From Mesostigma viride (taxonomy: Eukaryota > Streptophyta > Mesostigmatophyceae > Mesostigmatales > Mesostigmataceae), in NCBI GenBank assembly GCA_009746045.1, contig RPFO01000059.1, positions 372,501-434,500 on the forward strand: DNA of 62,000 nucleotides. The letters run 5' to 3'. The position numbers and the translations under genes were made by a program. Below the pieces are notes generated by a model, which saw only the letters and a program-made list of their open reading frames with translations, made no database searches and was not told the DNA's origin. How positions within the stretch are numbered: position 1 is the first letter of the stretch; every line of letters starts with the position of its first letter. Shown in pieces: positions 1 through 23,133 of the stretch.

Positions 1-406
1 GTTTGCCTAGCCGTGCCAACATACCTAGTCGCGTGCACCGCTAACGCACGGTACACAACCAGCCATGTAGCCTTAGCTTAGTCCTTGTTGTACAGCCATG
101 CTACGTCTTGGCTATGATCAGTTTACTCGCCCACGCTCCTTGTTACATATGCCATGCTCACATGGGTCTTATTGCACCCACAGATTGCCGGATCGTTAGC
201 GTGCCCGTTTAGCTAACGTGCCCGAATGCAGCTGTGGCATGCCTCCGCGATCTGGCATGAAGGAGACTGGGGGTCTCTGCCCTTTCTCCTGTTGTGCACA
301 CACACGGATTAAAAGCACTTCGGTGCTCCGTGACTCCCCAACGGGAGCACGAGTTTAATTAATTAATTAATTAATTAATTAATTAATTAATTAATTAATT
401 AATTAA
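1..406 (+). mobile_element. 3' end of an ORF1-only retroelement (TTAA-tail family)
   Basis: The window opens inside this copy. It is closely similar to 1826-2184, 43186-43442 and 43627-43982, and ends with the family hallmark: a short hairpin (CTCCCCAACGGGAG, near 335-350) and then a (TTAA)n run up to about 406. No open frame of interest is present. A 3' hairpin followed by a microsatellite tail is typical of elements copied by target-primed reverse transcription. The 5' limit and any target duplication lie outside the window. Confidence 0.75.
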
Positions 407-646
407 TGCTTTCAGTGCAAGGGAATGCTTTCAGTGCATAGAAAAATTAGTGCATCTTGCCAATTACTACAGATAATGCTTGCAAATGGCATAGTTGGTA
501 CAGATCCTCGCAATATGTCAGGCCTATGCTGGCCTAGCTCAGTTGTCTCATGGATGATAGGCCAAGGAACTTGCCCCAGCCCATACCTGAGGTAGGCCCC
601 CAAGATACGGATAGGTGCAAACAATAATGGCCAGTACTACCGCGAC

Positions 647-1772
647 ATGTCCTGGCTCTACGCTTTTGACGAACCATGCAAACGCCAGTTTATCTTGACC
701 AGCCAATACCAGCGCGGCCTAGTAGGCGACATCGCCAGAGCGCTCAGCACCCCAGCCCCCGCGCAGCCGGCAGCCCCATCGGCTCCCTCCCTCTGCAAGG
801 ATGACATCCGGCGAGCAGTGCTGGAGGAGCACGTGACGGTCGTGACCTGTCCGCTGGCCGAGAAGATGACATCGATCGCTGAACACCACGCTCAACACGG
901 TGTGCAGAGGCCCGGGTCTCCAATGTGGAAACCAGGGTCATCCACAAGCTCCAACCTCAGTTCACGGCACTACACACCGCGCGGCGCGGGCATCTGAGAC
1001 GCACGCTGCATTTGTCTCTCCCCTTAACCAGGTGGATCGAGGGCAAGCTAGTGTGGCGTGCTCATGAAGAAGCTTGAAGCCATCACCGCCCACACTGAGG
1101 CCCTGGCCAAACAGGTCCCAAAGATATATAGCGGAGCAGACCGGCCCGTGGCCACCATCGCATCCCAGCCACCCCGGCAGGATGCTGGCGACCTCCCGCC
1201 GCTCTCCTACGCGGACCTGCTGCGGTCAGCGACCGCCTCAACCACTGGTCAACGCCATCGCCACGAAACTCCAGGAGCTGGAGGACCACCGGCCGCCAGG
1301 CCGAACAACGGGAGGCCACCGACCGCGCTCGCTGCGAGTGCCGAGTGGTGCTGCGTCGTTTCCCGCAGAAGCCAGGTGACGACGTCAATCACCCTTGCCG
1401 ACGAGCTCATCACGAACCAGCTCCTTACCCTCATGGGCCTGGTATAGGTGAGGTATAGAACTGCCCGGGAGCCACCGCCTTCCCCACTCACGGGACAAGG
1501 CGGCTCCCCCACCAGTCCTGCTCACCTTCCCCTCCCCTGAGGACAAGCAGCGGTTCCTCTCTCGTCGCAAGAGGTTGCACGACCTAGCTCACCTGGACGT
1601 TGGACGACGACCTGACCCCCGCTCAGCACCAGCAGCGACGCGGCCTGTGGCCTCAATACCTCCGCCACAAGCAGTCCTGACCCCTGGGCAGAAGCCCAAG
1701 GTGCACTGGAGGGGCGGGGACCTGATGATCAACCACAAGATGCACATGGTCGCCCCCTGCGGTCTAGAATAG
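647..1772 (+). pseudogene. decayed ORF1 (gag-like RNA-binding protein) of a non-LTR element
   Basis: Three plus-strand frames carry successive parts of one broken protein. An N-terminal part starts at the ATG at 647. A middle part at 1058-1447 contains SYADLLR, a motif type common in LINE ORF1 proteins. A C-terminal part after about 1515 reads PVLLTFPSPEDKQRFL and then, after a frame change near 1605, DDDLTPAQHQQRRGLWPQYL. The same C-terminal block (DDDLTLAQQQRRRELWP) occurs in the elements at 25.1, 26.6 and 28.4 kb, which identifies it as an ORF1-type RNA-binding domain. A stop near 1675 and at least two frame changes make it non-functional. No reverse transcriptase follows: the stop at 1770-1772 leads straight into the 3' tail region. 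Confidence 0.65.
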
Positions 1773-1825
1773 CCCTAGCTTGAATCATTGGTAGTCACTG
1801 CCGCCATGGCAGCCATGCCTAGAAT

Positions 1826-2184
1826 GTTTGCCTAGCCGTGCCAACATACCTAGTCACGTGCCCCGCTAACGCACGGTACACAACCAGCTAGGCATAGCCT
1901 TAGCTTAGTAGCCTTAATTGTACAGCCATGCTACGCCCTGGCTATGACCAGATTACTTGCCCACGCTCCTTGTTATGATAAGCTCACATGGGCCTTATTG
2001 CACCCACAGAACTTGCCGGATCGTCTATCGTGTCCGATTGCTGCTGTGGCATGCCTCTGGCATGAAGGAGAAAGGGGGTCTCTGCCCTTTCTTCCTGTTG
2101 TGCACACACAGGGATTAAAAGCACTACGGTGCTCCGTGACTCCCCAACGGGAGCACGAGTTTACTGATTAATTAATTAATTAAT
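1826..2184 (+). mobile_element. 3' untranslated end of the ORF1-only element starting near 647
   Basis: Repeats the sequence at 1-406 with small indels, beginning GTTTGCCTAGCCGTGCCAAC and ending in the hairpin CTCCCCAACGGGAG and (ATTA)n. It directly follows the decayed ORF1, so 647-2184 reads as one element with ORF1 but no RT. It lies just beyond the last exon of the TatD-type gene. Confidence 0.7.
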
Positions 2185-2279
2185 GGCCCGTCTAAAGCAG
2201 TAACAGGATTAACATTGCTGCCAGCATGTACCTGGTACTTCAATGCACATGGCAAACTGCTCTTCATGTCTGCTGTTTG

Positions 2280-5200
2280 CTAAGGATGCTGGCCGCTTAA
2301 TACTGGGCCCGCCAACGTGTCCAGATCGTTCGGGAAAAACACTCTGCAAGCATGTGCAGAATAAGAGAGTGAGCATCCAGTAAGTAAATACATCAATAAT
2401 CTGATGGAGTAATGATATTCAGTTGGTCATGCAGCCATTTGTTTGTGGTACAGCCATGAACGAACCATAGGCAGGTGGGCCGGGGAACTGCTGAGGGGGT
2501 GGAAATCCCCTCATGAGTTGCGATGGCAGCGTGCGTGCATCCACCTATCCATGGCCCGGGTGGGTGGGTGGGTGGGTGGGTGGGTGGATGTATAAGCAAA
2601 CGAGTGTGTGAGACCAGCCAAGGTATTAATCAACGTCCACGAAGAAAGGAGAACAGACATGAAGACATGGCCAGCGAGAACATACATGGGCCCACATTTG
2701 CCAACCAGCCACTGGGGAGATGCCCGTGGCTTCACCAACCAGCTTTTAGTGATCTGGGCGCTACACCCCACCTGCCCGGTAAAGAACCTAGCACGGTCAT
2801 GCGTTACCTGCAGGGGGGCTGAGGTGATAGCGCGAACTTCACATGCACCACATGGTCATCATGCTGGCGACGGCACCAGTCAGGCTAACGTGGCACCCAT
2901 TGGGGACCATGTGCCAACACCCTGCCGCGACATGAGTGTCAACCGTGCGACAATGATAAATTCCAAACTTCTAGCAAACGTAAAAAGACTAGGTAGAAAA
3001 GTCCAAAAGGTCTGCTGCTCAGCTTTGGTCGTCAACTTGACCAACGCTTGGATGGTCAAGCCAACAGCTTTGTGTGCGTCTACGGTAACCCAAGACAATT
3101 TTCATTCCATGGGAAGTAGCGCGACAAGGGTGGCTGCGTAGATAGATCCGGCGATGAGACTGACAAACGGGAGTGTGAACTGACGGTGCACGTGATAAAC
3201 GATAAACAAGAGCTGGGCGATAAAAAAAACAAGGGATGGGGCATTAGGTAACTAAGTGGGTCTCTATCACCCTGTATAGTGTATATTTATCCCCCTTGAT
3301 GTGTCATTTGTCAACAGAAGGGCACCCACGGGTCGCGATAGATGAGCAACCATGCACCTGCATGTGTCCCAATCCACGAAGCAACCACCCACCTGCACGT
3401 GTCCACATCCACGAAGCAACCACCCACCTGTAGCTGTCGTCATTCACTAAGCCATAACCCACCTGCAGGTGTTCTCGTAGATGGTGTTTGCCAGCGGGCC
3501 CAGGTGCTCGCTGCTGACGCCCCGGCACGCAGCCACCACCTCCAGCACTTGCCTACTCGCACACAATCAGCGGCACGCGGGGGCTAGCATAAGCATGAGC
3601 AGCTGACAGGGCAAGCTGCCGTAATTTGGCCCACAATCCCATGTTCGATACCCATACTCCCATGTTTGGCCTGGTGATGCAGGGTTGCCTCTAGCTACAC
3701 TACTGGGTGTGGAACTAATAAAGGCACCGCACGGCTGACTGGACTGCCACCTGTCCATGCTTCGATGTGGCCTGCATTATGCATCAATGTTTGTGATGGT
3801 GGCGCACTGACACTTTTATAAACTGCAAGCAGCTACCAGTATGGTTGCGCTGCATTCGGCCGTACAGCGCGTGCTGCAGGCGCAGCTAGGACACCTGGGC
3901 AGATGAAGTTTGTAAAACAAACATAAAACACGTAATACAGGGTGCAGACAGCTAGGAAACCTGCGCAAAGATACGGTAAGTGAGACATCGTGGTGGAGGT
4001 CATGTTTCTTAAGAGGGGGTGCTTTAGGATGGATTTATTTTTTCTGGCGTAGCTAAGAAGCCTAGGGAGACACGGACAGCCAAGCCATAGTCCACTATCA
4101 AACAGGCCCATTGTGGTCTTCGAACCGCTCATCAAGGCAAACATGGTCCACCACACGCACCGTATGTGGCAGGGCTCGTTGCGCCCCTTGACGGTGCATC
4201 CCTCCTCAAACTTCTCCTTCTTCCGTGACGGCCAGCTGGTGACGACGTGCTTGCCGCCCGCGTGCGTGGGCCGGATGTCGCACCAAGGGGCGTCCGTCTC
4301 CAGCATTATCCGGTCCAACGGCAGTGCGCGGATCACCTCCAGGTTCTCCTCCGTCTTTAGCGAGCAGCCGTTTATGCCTGCACACGCAGAGCTCCGGTGG
4401 ACACATACCAGTCTATCATTCCTAAGAAACCTGCGGCTACAGATGCATAGGAAACATATTGGGATAACCTATGCAGCCTGGCGAGGATATCTCCGCTAGA
4501 TAACTTGTCGAGAGTGAGCCCGAGCCAGCGTTAGCCTGGGTGTACATGGATGGCACGAAGCACATCCTCGCCATGAACACGATCCTGCATCTAGTTCGTT
4601 CCTGCAACTCGCCAGCTGGACACGATCATGCGGGAATGTAGTGGGATGTCTGCATTTGTTTGATCCGTGCCAAGGTGCCAGGGGGGGCCTCCACATGGCA
4701 ACACGTGGTGCACCCTGTGAAACCAAATCGAAAAGGGCGCAGAATGCGCCCATGGGAACGGGTTGGTTCCGTTCTGGGGCATAAATAGTACGTCCCGCAG
4801 GTCTTGAACACCTTCCAGAAGCCAGAAAACTTGTGCACGTGCGCCGGTTCGCATTCATAGCCCGAGTACCGCCCTAGTCACTGCTTTGCCATGGACGCAT
4901 GGATGCCAGGAAATACACCCGCAAAAATACCATGTCATGCACACCGCAAGGGGAAGTATCGTTCCTGAGTGTTGTCGCTCCGTTGACCTACCGACGGGGA
5001 GGTTGTGCAAGCAATATAGGTAGGAATACAGCGGTCTGCACTTGGTCAAAGCAACACAGGGGTGGATGCACACATGCGCCATGCGGATGTTGTGCGTGCT
5101 GGCATCACACAGGCTGGCGCACTGGTGTCAATGTTGTCCATGCAACAGTGATGTCTAAATTCTTTTGTCTCTAATCAGCAAATGCTGGCATACCAATGTA

Positions 5201-8200
5201 GATGTTGTCCACGCTGACCAGTTGCTGCATCTCCGCCACCGTGCCGGTGAAGGAGTGGACGACGGCAGCCGGGAACCTGGCATGCGTCACCCAGGCAGAA
5301 AGGGAGAGGGGGGGGGCAAGGGGAAAGGGCAAGCCAGTAACAGCAACGTGAACACACAACCGGCGCGTATACGTCCTCAGTTGCACGTGCTGAGCTAGTA
5401 GCCGTTGAATGAAGCTGTAACGGGGCTCATGAACGCCAACCAGGATGAGCAAACTTCCTTGAAACGCCAACTGGTACATGTGGGCGTATCGGTTGACCCA
5501 TTAATATCGGGCACATGCCAGTTGGTCGGGGGGTTAGTGAGGTAGTGTCTGATCAGCGTTGGCATACGGAGGGCAACAGGCAACCTCGGGCACGATGGCC
5601 ATCAGCAAGGCGCTGCAGAGGGCAAAGGGGCGAATGCTTTGGTGGAGCCCCTTGCATGAACGCGCTGACTGGAATTTGTCCTTTTATAGCAAACTGCTAA
5701 ACCACAAAGGAGTTGCTGGGGGCATCAAAATGGGGAGATTAGGACGTGTGACAAGCCAAGACGAACTAAAACTTGCCACTATTTCAAAAGCTAGTCTGAC
5801 TGCTGGTACATGGGGCAGCTGGATGATACTTAATGATGCAAACAAATTGTTAATTAATCAAGAAGGTCAGATTCACAAAAATCTTGTAACTGTGGCACGG
5901 CATACCAAACAAGCTTCCGTTGGCCCACTATACACAACGAGAAAGAGGGAGCGCGCCCAAGTCTCTCTCACTGCCGGGGGGGCAGGCTGCAGGGGGGCCT
6001 CTCCAGAACCGGAATGGCTGGCAGGAGCGTGGGCGTAGTGAGAGACCTCGCGCTGGCAAACATGTGCGTGGCGGACGCTTCACTGCAGCGGGCCCCGAAC
6101 ATGCTGCCTCGGCCGCACACAAGGGGGTGATAGAGTTAGCGGGCTTGTACATTTCCAGTTACATTAAACTTTGACAGCATTAATGGATACAGGCACAGTC
6201 TACGTGTCAAGCCGAATTGATGCTGATTCGAAAGAGAACCGCAGAGCAAGTCAGATGCCCTGACCATGAAGCTATGCACAACAATACAGAATTGTCAAGG
6301 CACACACCGCCAGCTGCCTCAAACTTGCCAGCGGTTAAGTCCGTGGCCTGTGACACCGTTACAAAAGGGCTTACATGTGCCTGTTCCGGTGGAGGATCTC
6401 CAAGAAGTCATCGGCCGCCGCGCGCATGTGCAGGAACATGGGCAGGCCCGATCGCTGCGAGAGCGCAAACTGTTGCTCAAAGTACCTGCGCACGCAAGGG
6501 GGGAGGGCCGGCAGTGGGAAGGATGGCCACGCCCACTCTCTGTCATCCCGCAGCCGGCTAGGGAATGGACCAGGTATGCAAATGACCAAAAATGCCGGAA
6601 CTCACGACCCCCAAATGCTACCAGATGTCACGTAAGAATACATACGTGGGTGACAAAGCAGGTGATCCAATCCGAATGACGGCCACCGCATGAGCAGGCC
6701 AAGATCAGCGCAAAGGTACTAACAGGCAGTTCTTGGATGACAGGAAAGATAGGGTGGGGGCTAGACAATGGCACATCCGCGGCATGCGCATAGCATGACT
6801 CCACCCTCCTATGTACAGCACAGACATGCCATAAGCCACAAAACCAGCAGCCGCTTCACATCCATGTCACAGGTGCCGAGGCCACCGGGCCCATCAGCTC
6901 CCAAGCTTCTGCTGCACGCACACGCAAAGACACGCCAAAGCCATGCGGCTGTGCGAGGGGCCCAACTATTCCCCCCTATCCGGCGTGTGACTGGCCACCC
7001 ATGAAGGTGTGTGAGCAGCCAGCTACTCGGGAGTGGCAGCGGCCAGTAACGCATGTGTGCCAACGGCCAACAGTGCACATGCACCAGCGGCCAATAGTGC
7101 ACGTATGCCAGCGGCCAATAATGCACGTGTGCCAGCGGCCAATAATGCACGTGTGCCAGTGGCCAATTATGTACATATGCCAGCAGCCACCCGTGCACAT
7201 GCAAACAGGCCACTTACTTCTTTTGAACGTCCTTGTCGCAGAACTGCAGGCGGTCGTAGTCGAGGCCACATTCGCCAACCGCCACCACCTGGCCGACGCG
7301 CACGCGCACAGGCATCATGTGTGGGTAACGGCATGGAGGTGTGGGCAGGGATCCATGCATCTGTGCAGGCATCCGCACACGGGTGTGCACACTCATGCAC
7401 CCACCCGGGCGGCATATTACATTTTATCGGGCATAGTGGAGTTATTACTTGACGCCAAAGGGTCCATGAGCAGGATCGAGGGTCAAACCAGGCTATGACG
7501 GTCGATCAAGGGTCAAGGCAGGCTATGATGGTTGATTGAGGGTAAAACCAGGCTATGACGGTTGATCGAGGGTCAAGGCAGGCTATGACGGTCGATCGAG
7601 GGTCAAGGCAGGCTATGACGGTCGATTGAGGGTAAAAGCAGGCTATGACGGTCGATCGAGGGTCAAGGCAGGCTATGACGGTCGATCGAGGGTCAAGGCA
7701 GGCTATGACGGTCGATCGAGGGTCAAGGCAGGCTATGACGGTCGATCGAGGGTCAAGGCAGGCTATGACGGTCGATCGAGGGTCAAGGCAGGCTATGACG
7801 GTTGATCAAGGGTCAAGGCAGGCTATGACGGTCGATCGAGGGTCAAGGCAGGCTATGACGGTCGATCGAGGGTCAAGGCAGGCTATGACGGTCGATCGAG
7901 GGTCAAGGCAGGCTATGACGGTCGATCAAGGGTCAAGGCAAGCTATGACGGTCGATCGAGGGTCAAGGCAGGCTATGATGGTCGATCGAGGGTCAAGGCA
8001 GGCTATGATGGTGTGGGATGCCAGACAACGCATATATGCATGTGCGTGCACTCCTGCAACTGGCACGCTGTATACATTCGCTCCTGCAGCCCAAGGCACC
8101 TGGCACGTTTGCTCCTACTCCACCCTCCAACCCCCCAAACACATCCCACCCCCCACACCCGTGTTGTTGCTCGCACACCTGCCTCCCTGTTCGTAATCGA

Positions 8201-11200
8201 TGTCAGATGTCCACGCTCACATGTGCATGAAGGTGGCATCTTCGGTGAGCAGAATACCAGCCCGGAAGTCCCTCCATTTCAAGCCATGCTTGCCATGCGA
8301 TCCATACAGCACGTTAGGGCAAGGTTGGGAGGGAAGGGTCCAGTTGTGACTTATGTCTCTGCCGTCCCTAATAATAGCGTGATCGCCCTTTCTTATGCCT
8401 TCTTCACACATGCAAGGTTCCGCGCAGCATTCCCAACGAGAAGAGCATTGCAAAACGCAGATGAGAGAGATTGCAACAGATGACAGAGGCGAATCAATGC
8501 ATGCATGCATGCATGCATACAAGGGTCAAGCTTCTATTAGCTACTTGAACTGGTGCACTGGTGTCAAATCCTGCAGAACTCAACATTAGGTCGCCCAGCA
8601 CAGGGACAGCAAACACCTCCCATCTACCCAGTTACCTTCCCGCTGCGCTTTCCATCCGCGATCAGTGCATGCAGCGCGTCCAGGTGGGCGGCTGGTGATG
8701 GCGATATGCTGGCATTCTCAAACTCCTGTGTGCGCCAGCATGGAAGCAAGCACGACAGGACGGTGTCACGTGGGGAACAGAAGCAGGACGTCTTGCAGCA
8801 AAGATAGAAGAAGAAGGGGGCGGGGGCGGGGGCGGGGGCGGGGGCGGGGGCGGGGGCGGGGAGGGGGGGAGGGGAGGGGAGGGGCGGGGGGGGGAGGGGG
8901 TGGGGGAGGGGGAGGGGGGGGGGGGGGGGAGGGGGAGGGGGTGGGGGGGAGGGGTCAAGAAGGGTTACAAGTGGTCAAGGATGACCAGCTAAAGCTCAAT
9001 TTTTCGGAGGCATCCTACGCGGCAATTCTTTGTATTTGGAGAAAAGACCCAACCGGAGTGGGGACCAGGGCCAGGGGTACTAGTCATGAGTCATGTACGC
9101 GCACGGTCGATGCGTGCCATGACCGGCAACCTGGCGCATCCACCGCATCACATGTACATGAAAGGGCCGATTCATACGCATGTGTACAGGTCCGTACTGT
9201 GGTGAGAAGAGCAAGGAAGCTTAGCCGATGTCTCACGAACAATCTCCCCAAAGTCTATAGCTCCCGGAGAACGAACACGCCCGCTTACATTGCAGCGCGT
9301 GGGGTGCACGCCCACCGTACTGAACAGCCGGCCTGCAACGTGCGCGCACATGAAGGGAAGGAATGATAGGCAGCTAGGCAATCACGTGAGCGATGACAGG
9401 CACACACGGGCAGGTCACCGGGTAAGTTCCGAGTAGACCCGCCTTCGCCGCAGCTCCTTCCTCGCTTGCCACGTAATGGCATGCACACATGCGACACAAC
9501 CCAGTGCTAATCTCTCCTTGCGGGTGCACGGCAGCGGAAGATTCTTTGCACGCTAGCATGTTCCGCACATGCGGGCAGGCCATTTGACCCTAAACATTGT
9601 GTTACTAGTAGTTTAGGACCGCAAGGGTGATAGGCCAATCTCCTGCAATGTGCAGAAAAATGCTGCCATGCAGTCAGCGTCACCCACCAATCCGAGCAAA
9701 TCCTCGTGGGACAAGTGGCCATAAGGCATCCAGTGTCGTGAAACCAGCGCCCTGAAAGCCTTCCATTTGCACTAACTGCTATGAAAGCAACTGCTATGAA
9801 AGCTGATCCCTTGGAGGCCTACTGGCTTGGTCCGCGGGGCAACACGAGCTGACTGCCGAGAGATGGGCCCGCCTGATATCCAAACAGAAAATACCAGATA
9901 AAGATAAGCAATCAAGCGTAAAAACTAAAATAGAAAGAGTCCCCCATCAGGCATCCCACAAGAGGAAGACCCTCTAGAGATCTCTTCATGGTCACAAGCC
10001 AGCACACTTAGTCACTTACGGGCACAACAGGCCAAGAGGTCCTTGACTTTTCAATTAAGTATAGCAACAGTTAACCAAATCTGGGCTGCCACCTTTTAAA
10101 GCTCCATATCAACTTGCCCTTGTGGGCCAACCTGTCCCTTGCTACACATGGGCAGTGAACCACAGCTGCTGTCATCCGCACTCACCATCCATCTCCGCCA
10201 TGTGCATGGCCTCGCGCGACTCTGCCAAGGAGCCCCCTGTGATCTGGCGAAAACCAAAGCTCAGCGATAATATTCGGAAAAATTCATTGTGGGGGAGAAT
10301 GAACGGGGCCCGAAAGTGTAGTGAAAAATGCAAGAGGTGGGGGGGAACGATGAGGCCAGAATGTAAGTTTGCAGCATCAGCCATGTATGTGGCAGGATGA
10401 AGGCAAGTCGCGCAGCACTACGCATCGTCAAGGAAGAGGTGAGTGGGCAGGCGATGGCTTCCTCCTGGGCCTGAAGGGCAGCCCTTCAAGTGCGCCACGT
10501 GTGCATGCCTGCTTGGCCAACCCCGCATAGAGCATGCAACCGAGCCCTCAACTACCAAGAAACCTGTCCAAGCATAGGGGTTTGAGACACTGGGATTGAT
10601 GGCCTATATTGCAGGATCACGTGGGGCTAGTACTCCAAGTGTCCCACCCCCACACGTGGCACAATGTCGAGGGTACCGTCACCTTCGCTGCCTGCATGGG
10701 AGTTTCAGTTATGGAGCAGCCCCATTACATGCTGCTTGGCTGTTTTGGTGCCGTCAGCCCAACACGCGAAACAATGACCATGTGTATAGCCAGCTCCCTC
10801 CATGGCTGCATCCAATCAACTCAGTCTGTTGATTTGTTGCAATATTACCCCCTGCATCCCCCCTGCTGGACGACACGCTGAGCTGGATTGTCCTAATTGG
10901 GCATCACCGGTCATGGCCCCAGGCATCTGCCGCTGATAGTCGCATGCACCAAGAAGCTTAGTGTGACTAAACTGGGAAGCTGGTAAGTCAACTGGGCTCA
11001 CCCTGCTCAAAGGCACGGACATCAATACAATACAAATGCCCTAGTATATTGCCGAAGCAGGCCGTACACTATTTTGCCACAGATATTGCTATAATTACAT
11101 GCCAATACACTAGTCTATAATAATTGATGCCATAGGTAGAGGTATCAGCAAAAGAATGTCAAGCCGGGCCTGGGTTACGTGTGGGCGCATTTGCACACTG

Positions 11201-11661
11201 TTGGTGCCGTTGCCTTGCCTACCATGATGCGTTGGACACCAGCGTCCCAGGCTCGAGATAACACTGCAGGGAGATCGTTGGGATGCGCTTGCTTCCCATG
11301 GTACAACCCTTGAAACATAGAATCTGTGATTGGAGGAGTTCAGAAAGCAGAAGGATGCAGTCAATATGAGGGAGGGTTAACAAACATTTGACAATATCAC
11401 GATCACTGAAGCCTTGAGACGGGATGCTAAGGTGGCAGTTAGCAATCTGTTCTTTGCACTTACCAGTGAGATTGACAGCAATATCTGCCGGCAGGGGCAG
11501 CCACGCACTCCGCACAAACGGATGGGAAAATAGGACACAGAAAATCGTTGTCAGACTGCGAAGGGCGGCAGAAAACCCGACAATTTTCAGATCATAAAAA
11601 AAAATGGCATGCTATGTCAGAATAATGAGTCCCTACCTAATAGCTTCATTGACTGAGCCAT
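2280..11661 (-). CDS. TatD-family metal-dependent deoxyribonuclease (TATDN1-like), 12 exons
   Basis: Exons in coding order: 11661-11637, 11484-11464, 11323-11223, 10243-10186, 9332-9289, 8725-8636, 7288-7218, 6485-6375, 5276-5194, 4377-4161, 3552-3463, 2343-2280. All junctions are GT-AG and phases fit, giving 324 aa, the usual length for plant TatD proteins. Visible landmarks are DIAVNLTD (residues 9-16), [27 protein letters not shown] with metal ligand Glu119, LPMFLHMR with His156, VVHSF with His181, ETDAPW with Asp230, and KGRNEPC. The C terminus has the family's NTCRVFFP. TatD enzymes are metal-dependent 3'-5' exonuclease/endonucleases tied to DNA repair and apoptotic DNA degradation. The eukaryotic form lacks the N-terminal HxH of bacterial TatD, as here. 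The start ATG gives [12 protein letters not shown], matching the plant N terminus. The gene is head-to-head with the PLPBP gene. Exact splice sites are predictions. Confidence 0.93.
2556..2590. repeat. (GGGT)n microsatellite
   Basis: Short perfect run of TGGG units in the last intron of the TatD-type gene (2344-3462). Confidence 0.9.
7030..7200. repeat. 24-bp tandem repeat in a TatD intron
   Basis: About seven imperfect copies of a unit containing CAGCGGCCAATAATGCACGT, in the intron 6486-7217 of the TatD-type gene. Predicted open frames here only reflect the repeat. Confidence 0.85.
7475..8012. repeat. 30-bp minisatellite, about 18 copies
   Basis: Head-to-tail 30-bp units containing GGCTATGACGGTCGATCGAG, in the intron 7289-8635 of the TatD-type gene. 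Most internal copies are identical; the first few (7475-7640) are more diverged. Because 30 is a multiple of three, the plus strand reads as an endless 10-residue repeat. There are no spacers between units. Confidence 0.95.
8815..8957. repeat. G-rich (GGGGGC/GGGGGA)n tract
   Basis: Nearly pure G with periodic C or A on the plus strand, about 90 nt upstream (in transcript terms) of the acceptor of the TatD exon 8725-8636. The transcript therefore carries a long C-rich tract before that 3' splice site. Long G runs could form G-quadruplexes on the template strand. Confidence 0.9.
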
Positions 11662-12834
11662 CTGGTCCCTGACAGCCTGCGTTTAGAGTTAAAGTACTGG
11701 GCTCCTAATCACCAATGCCCTTTAAATGGTGCAAATATGCTGTCCAAAGTTGCATATAAATGCGGGGAAATGGTTTAATCGTTTTTGTTTTCTCGCTTCG
11801 TGGATACGATAAGCAATGCGTTCCACAGTATCTTCTCTCTCTACAATATGCTATGTATATGTGCACTTCCTGGGAATTATGGAAATGCGAGGCATATTTT
11901 ACCGACTACTGCAGGACTACCAGTTTTCCACCCATGTTCCTATATTCAAATGCTATCCGTAATCCGCCTACGGCCTATCCTGATGGCACTATTTCTCTAG
12001 GTAGTAATTCGCTAATTCATCTCTGTCTTGTGTCTTACTGTAGGACGCCCATGGTTTTGTTGGTTGCACGATTCCTTCGACTGTCAGATGGCACGAACGT
12101 GAGGCTGTAATCTGCTGTTGCTGGTGGACCAGGGGTAATCGACCTCCCTGCCATGTGTTTTACCCGCCCCCAGGAACTACCTATCACAGTTGGCACATCC
12201 GGTTTGACTTTTGACCTTGCGAGCATGTTGCGAGTTGCGAATTTTTTGTTGCAGAGGATTGAACAACAAAAGAGTTGTTCTTGTTGTGAACTACAACAGT
12301 TCTGGACAAACGGGCTATCTGAAGTATAGCCCTTTTGAGTTTTGACGTGTCGATAACGCCCTGAATAGGGACTTGCTGGAGCACCTTGCTCTTGCCGGGC
12401 ACCTTGCATAGACTGCTTTTATAATTATCTGAATCGGGGGAATGTGGCTATGGCTGACGGATGCCAGAATCCACAGGAAGCGACAACGCATTCCTGAACC
12501 TTGGCCTTGTGCTGTAGAAAACCGCATTACTTTGCTGGGTTCAGCACGTTAAGAAGGAAGAAAGCCCAACCCGCAGGCCCTGCTGTGCGGATTGGGAAGA
12601 ATCCGTGTTGAATTGTAATGTGCATAATTAACAGGCACACATTTACACATCCGATTAGCGTGGTTGAATAAACGGGCAGACTTTGACAAATTTAATCAGC
12701 GTGCTTGTTAAGCGTTTTCCTGTTCAGACTTCACTGCATCCTGTGAACAGGCTGGATGGCAACGTTGTCGCTCAAGAGTCCCGGACACGAATCCCGTCAG
12801 GAATAAAGGAGCTCCGACATAGGACGATTGGGGA
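11662..12834. promoter_or_regulatory. divergent intergenic region between TatD-type and PLPBP genes
   Basis: The TatD-type ATG (11661, minus) and the PLPBP ATG (12835, plus) face away from each other across this 1.17 kb. Both promoters and both 5' UTRs must lie here unless non-coding exons exist elsewhere. I see no clear core motif, and small open frames inside show no recognisable protein. The bidirectional function is inferred only from layout. Confidence 0.5.

Positions 12835-23133
<10,299 letters not shown>

Noticed and set aside
2511-3141. Plus-strand frame of 177 residues (2608-3141)
   Set aside because: No recognisable domain, and it lies entirely in the last intron of the TatD-type gene on the opposite strand.
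7475-8012. CRISPR-like array of 30-bp direct repeats
   Set aside because: Units are contiguous with no unique spacers, there are no cas genes, and the context is an intron of a eukaryotic gene. It is a minisatellite.
8662-9366. Plus-strand frame of 233 residues with a Gly/Arg-rich core
   Set aside because: Crosses the G-rich tract and runs antisense to two TatD exons (8636-8725 and 9289-9332).
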